Below, piece by piece: positions 6,603-9,314 of a stretch of 9,314 nucleotides of DNA. The stretch spans positions 1 through 9,314 of the forward strand of contig JBNKEI010000164.1 of assembly GCA_050288705.1 (NCBI GenBank), given 5' to 3'. A program made the translations under genes and the position numbers. The notes below the pieces were generated by a model, which made no database searches, was not told the DNA's origin, and saw nothing but the letters and a program-made list of their open reading frames with translations. Each line of letters begins with the position of its first letter. Positions within the stretch are counted from its first letter, which is position 1. Source of the DNA: JBNKEI01 sp050288705. GTDB taxonomy: Bacteria > Myxococcota > Myxococcia > Myxococcales > UBA5297.

Positions 6603-8751
6603 ACCTCGTAATAATGCCATCGCCTACCGCCGGTTGACCTTTTTGTATTACTGCTCGAACTTTCTTGCTATTATCATCTACATCGTTATCACCGACTTCT
6701 GCATTGCCAACCAGAGGAGTATCAACTAAATCGGCAAAAGTTTCCTTTGAATTGGTGTCTTTTTTGAAAATCACCAGCTTCTTTGCCTGGCGAGGAGAAT
6801 GACCGTTGAAGTCGACAACTATAACGTCGTCCTGTACTCCAATGATTTTGCCCTCTATCAGCGGGAAATCCTGAGATAGCTTGTTAACCAAACCTTCCAC
6901 GATAATTCCGGTACTATCTATATCGATAGTATTTGTATTCTTTTTATTCTCGTTTAGGCAGTAGAATGCATCTTTCTCGATGATGATTTTCGATTTTTCT
7001 ATATCAATGATTTGAGCATATATCTCGATTGATTTGGGCCGCTCGTCAATGCTTCCGGCAAGTACGATATCTGCCTTCCTCATCTTGCCCTCTCTTACTG
7101 CTGTATCTTGGTCGGTAAGGATACTAGTGCCAAGATAGGTTTCTTTGCGTATGGCGTCAGCTACTGAAATCGGGTCGTTCAGTTTGAACCGGTCTTTATC
7201 TTTCAATACTTTGAAAAGCAGATGAAACGCAAATGGACCAAGGTTGCGGACTTCACCTTTCTCGACAAATGACAGAACACTCATAATCAAATGCATTCCT
7301 AAGTCACGTGCCTTAGGTACGATGCGAAATACATCGATTTTACTTTTATGATAATTGTCGTAAATATCCGAATAGAAGAACGTTATAGTATTTTTACCAG
7401 GGTGGAGATACTTTAGATGATTGAAAAAGAATACTTTTCCAGCCATCTTTAATTCCATATCGTCGATCATGAGGAAACGCAACTCGCCTGTGCTGACTAC
7501 ACTGCCCTCGATATAGATCTTATCGGAGTAGACTTTTAAGCCATTTAATTTTTCACGAAGAATGAATTTAGGCGGTTTATGTGGGTCACTTCCCGTAGCT
7601 TTGCCAAGAATCCATTTGATTTTTTGAACAATATTGCTTGAAGACGCTGTATAAAAACTGGAGTCCGATAAAAACGATGCCGGACATGCATTGCAAGCAG
7701 TCGCATAACGCAATGGGTCTTCTTGCAATGGGGCATTTAAAACAAGTTTATTGGATTGTTTGCCTGAAATGTATCCGACGCCTTCACGAACAACCTCAAT
7801 AATGTTATTGGTTTTATTTTCCGCTTTATCGACGGCTGATAATTTGATTTCTTGTTTCTCGTCAAGAGGAAGCATAACAGAAAACGAACCATCTTGTTCA
7901 AGCGAAGCTGGTTGGTTGTTGATCTTGAACGTTTTTACAGAACTCTTATCATCCCGACAATTACCGCTTATTTCAATATGATTACCGCCGATCTCCCGGA
8001 TATCATTAATACTTATATAAGGACCAAGACGATCAATGACAACCGATACAGTAGAAATTGTCTCGCGGCCTAGCAGGTCAATGGCTGTAACTTTAATCGT
8101 AGTGCTGTCTGGATTAATAGGTACATCTAAAGAAAATTTTATTTTAGACTGGGCAACGTTGATTGGAAACTGTATTCTATTAGCCCAAATCTCTTTTACA
8201 AAGTAATCATCTGTAACCGAGCCTTTTATAGTGATTTTTCTATCCGACGTTATTTTTTTATTTGCAGGGTAAGTAATCTTAATTGTGGGAGGTTGTTGAT
8301 CCTGGCCTGTTTTTTTTAGATATTCTCTTCTAGACTCGTCGAGAAAGTATTGAGCCTTAGCAGTTTCAACAGTTTTTAGACTGAGCTTGAGCTCTTGGAT
8401 CGCCTCCTTGTACAGACCTTGATAGTATAAACCAATCCCGAGTTCTCGGTGCGGAAAGTAATCAATTATATGCAGGCCATATGTTCGAGCACGGCGTTGA
8501 TCAATCTCTCGCTGCTTTATCGCTTCCACGAAATCAGCATTCGCGTTTTTCCAGTCTTCGCAGTCAGCATAGGAGAGTCCACGTTCATAATAATTCCACC
8601 AACGATGGCGAAAAATCCACTTAGTTTCTCCGCATTTCTTGCCATCCTTGATGTAGACTGGCGCTCGCATTACAGCACAGGAAATGCAGAAAAAGACTAG
8701 CGACACAATGAAAAAATATCTGAGCAATACACTCATGACATGTATCCGCAT
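6601..8751 (-). CDS. TPR - Ig-like - CsgG/FlgT-like envelope lipoprotein
   Basis: The 716-residue product begins with a hydrophobic segment (residues 8-24) ending F-C-I-S-C, so Cys25 is the probable lipid-attached residue, though Cys at -3 is unusual for a lipobox. Residues about 51-148 are helical and TPR-like. They include a Y-F-P-H-R-E-L-G-I stretch (98-106) that I recall from TPR/Ig proteins of deltaproteobacterial type; this memory is not checked. Residues 154-240 and 241-322 look like bacterial Ig/cadherin-like domains (starts P-P-T-I-K-I-T-Y-P and G-P-Y-I-S-I). A third sandwich spans about 393-477. Residues about 480-630 resemble the CsgG/LpoB/FlgO fold, including a K-A-D-I-V-L-A-G-S-I strand (559-568). 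Residues 630-716 resemble the FlgT C-terminal domain. Cys353 and Cys356 form a CxxC. The ATG at 8751 lacks a clear ribosome binding site; Met6 is an alternative. It lies 7 bases after the preceding ORF and 8 before the barrel gene. A role in envelope assembly or export is inferred. Confidence 0.8.
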   Translation of the reverse strand: MRIHVMSVLLRYFFIVSLVFFCISCAVMRAPVYIKDGKKCGETKWIFRHRWWNYYERGLSYADCEDWKNANADFVEAIKQREIDQRRARTYGLHIIDYFPHRELGIGLYYQGLYKEAIQELKLSLKTVETAKAQYFLDESRREYLKKTGQDQQPPTIKITYPANKKITSDRKITIKGSVTDDYFVKEIWANRIQFPINVAQSKIKFSLDVPINPDSTTIKVTAIDLLGRETISTVSVVIDRLGPYISINDIREIGGNHIEISGNCRDDKSSVKTFKINNQPASLEQDGSFSVMLPLDEKQEIKLSAVDKAENKTNNIIEVVREGVGYISGKQSNKLVLNAPLQEDPLRYATACNACPASFLSDSSFYTASSSNIVQKIKWILGKATGSDPHKPPKFILREKLNGLKVYSDKIYIEGSVVSTGELRFLMIDDMELKMAGKVFFFNHLKYLHPGKNTITFFYSDIYDNYHKSKIDVFRIVPKARDLGMHLIMSVLSFVEKGEVRNLGPFAFHLLFKVLKDKDRFKLNDPISVADAIRKETYLGTSILTDQDTAVREGKMRKADIVLAGSIDERPKSIEIYAQIIDIEKSKIIIEKDAFYCLNENKKNTNTIDIDSTGIIVEGLVNKLSQDFPLIEGKIIGVQDDVIVVDFNGHSPRQAKKLVIFKKDTNSKETFADLVDTPLVGNAEVGDNDVDDNSKKVRAVIQKGQPAVGDGIITR

Positions 8752-8758
8752 GTATATT

Positions 8759-9211
8759 CTAGTTCGATTTTTCCAGTTTTTTTTCCTTTACGCTTAGCCC
8801 ACTGCAGTTATCAAGAGTCGTATCTGTCTTTCCGAAAGACTCTAATTCGAATACATCCTGAACAGTCATTACCCCAAGTCTTCCCAGACGATTTCCCTGT
8901 AATTCAGAATTTCCGGTAGTTAACCGAATAATATCAAATTTCATGCCCGGACGCACGCCTACCTTAGAGCCAATGTTAATTCGAAGGTTATTCTCGATAT
9001 CGCAAGAGGCTTTGCCGCGAATTGGAAACTCTTGTGAAATATTTTCAAAAAGCTCTTTCGTAATGACGCTTGCTGATTCCTTAAAGGCATTTAGCGACTC
9101 AAAGCTTCCTTTTGTTCCTGAGCACCCTAATAAACCTTGACCCGCTATGGTTTTATACCGTGCGCTAGCTACTGCGTGTCTTTTCGGTAAGCATGCGTGA
9201 AACTCACGCAT
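8759..9211 (-). CDS. C-terminal CsgG/FlgT-like fragment or small protein
   Basis: The 150-residue ORF matches only the end of a CsgG/FlgT-type protein. Residues 41-61 form a helix ending I-S-Q-E-F-P. Residues 62-124 resemble the FlgT C-terminal domain, with R-I-N-I-G-S-K-V-G-V-R-P-G-M followed by an R-L-G-V-M-T-V-Q-D-V strand. The same helix-then-domain order, with L-S-Q-D-F-P, closes the 716-residue protein next door. A full-length family member would carry a CsgG core of some 150-200 residues and a signal peptide before this part. Here residues 1-30 look like neither, there is no Shine-Dalgarno, and an in-frame TAA (9253-9251) ends the open frame 13 codons upstream of the ATG. The gene is probably 5'-truncated or frameshifted; a small stand-alone periplasmic protein is the alternative, though no signal peptide is seen. 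The start codon lies in a perfect 8-bp inverted repeat. Confidence 0.6.
   Translation of the reverse strand: MREFHACLPKRHAVASARYKTIAGQGLLGCSGTKGSFESLNAFKESASVITKELFENISQEFPIRGKASCDIENNLRINIGSKVGVRPGMKFDIIRLTTGNSELQGNRLGRLGVMTVQDVFELESFGKTDTTLDNCSGLSVKEKKLEKSN
9193..9211. repeat. Perfect 8-bp inverted repeat at the start of the 150-residue ORF
   Basis: ATGCGTGA (9193-9200) and TCACGCAT (9204-9211) are exact reverse complements separated by AAC. The minus-strand ATG start of the 150-residue ORF is the first arm's end, so in that transcript the start would be closed in a hairpin. No T run follows on either strand. It could be a regulatory hairpin, an operator or the scar of a rearrangement. Confidence 0.6.
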
Positions 9212-9242
9212 AGAGATAAAACACGATGGAATAGCTGCAAGT

Positions 9243-9280
9243 CCGCACGATTAAGGACCCGGCACACAAGATTTAGTCAA
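9243..9280 (-). promoter_or_regulatory. Weak candidate promoter for the minus-strand operon
   Basis: On the minus strand TTGACT (9280-9275) matches five of six bases of a -35 box. The best -10 is CTTAAT (9255-9250) at a long 19-base spacing. All three minus-strand frames contain stops in 9212-9314, so this stretch is non-coding on that strand; nothing else was seen in it. Very tentative. Confidence 0.22.
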
Positions 9281-9314
9281 TCTGAAAGCAGCTTCCGGCA
9301 ACTTTTAGGCCAAT

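Overview
The window reads as chromosomal sequence from a Gram-negative bacterium. The evidence is two probable lipoproteins, an outer-membrane beta-barrel ending in phenylalanine, and CsgG/FlgT-type periplasmic folds. Base composition is moderate (roughly mid-40s percent GC by eye). The protein styles (a PorV/FadL-like barrel, a TPR plus Ig plus CsgG-like lipoprotein, and Gly-Gly repeat surface proteins) suggest a deltaproteobacterial-type lineage (Desulfobacterota or Myxococcota) or a similar environmental phylum. That placement is inference only. No housekeeping gene, rRNA or tRNA gene is present to fix taxonomy.

Left part, plus strand. Bases 1-126 encode the last 41 residues of an IS630/Tc1-mariner-type transposase. 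Eighteen bases after its stop begins a 695-codon ORF (145-2232). It has no signal peptide and no ribosome binding site, and it is built from about 13 degenerate Gly-Gly-rich repeats that predict a secreted parallel beta-helix. The simplest reading is that the insertion sequence removed the 5' end of a large surface-protein gene. After a 142-base AT-rich spacer, an 894-residue lipoprotein gene (2375-5059) follows with its own ribosome binding site. It carries an NTF2/SnoaL-like domain, an Ig-like linker, a seven-bladed Reg_prop-type beta-propeller and probably a second NTF2-like domain.

Right part, minus strand. Three closely packed genes run leftward, separated by 7 and 8 bases. They are a 150-residue ORF resembling only the C-terminal end of a CsgG/FlgT-like protein (8759-9211), a 716-residue TPR-Ig-CsgG-like putative lipoprotein (6601-8751), and a 480-residue PorV/FadL-family outer-membrane barrel (5150-6592). 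The stop codon of the 716-residue gene lies inside the Shine-Dalgarno of the barrel gene, which argues for co-transcription and translational coupling. The operon converges on the lipoprotein gene, and a 7-bp GC-rich hairpin (5094-5117) lies between them.

How the genes could work together is inference: the minus-strand operon looks like an envelope module (periplasmic CsgG-like lipoprotein plus barrel), and the plus-strand genes encode large exported surface proteins. Nothing in the sequence proves that one exports the other. Both ends of the window show decay or rearrangement: IS630 on the left, and a CsgG-like gene missing its core on the right.
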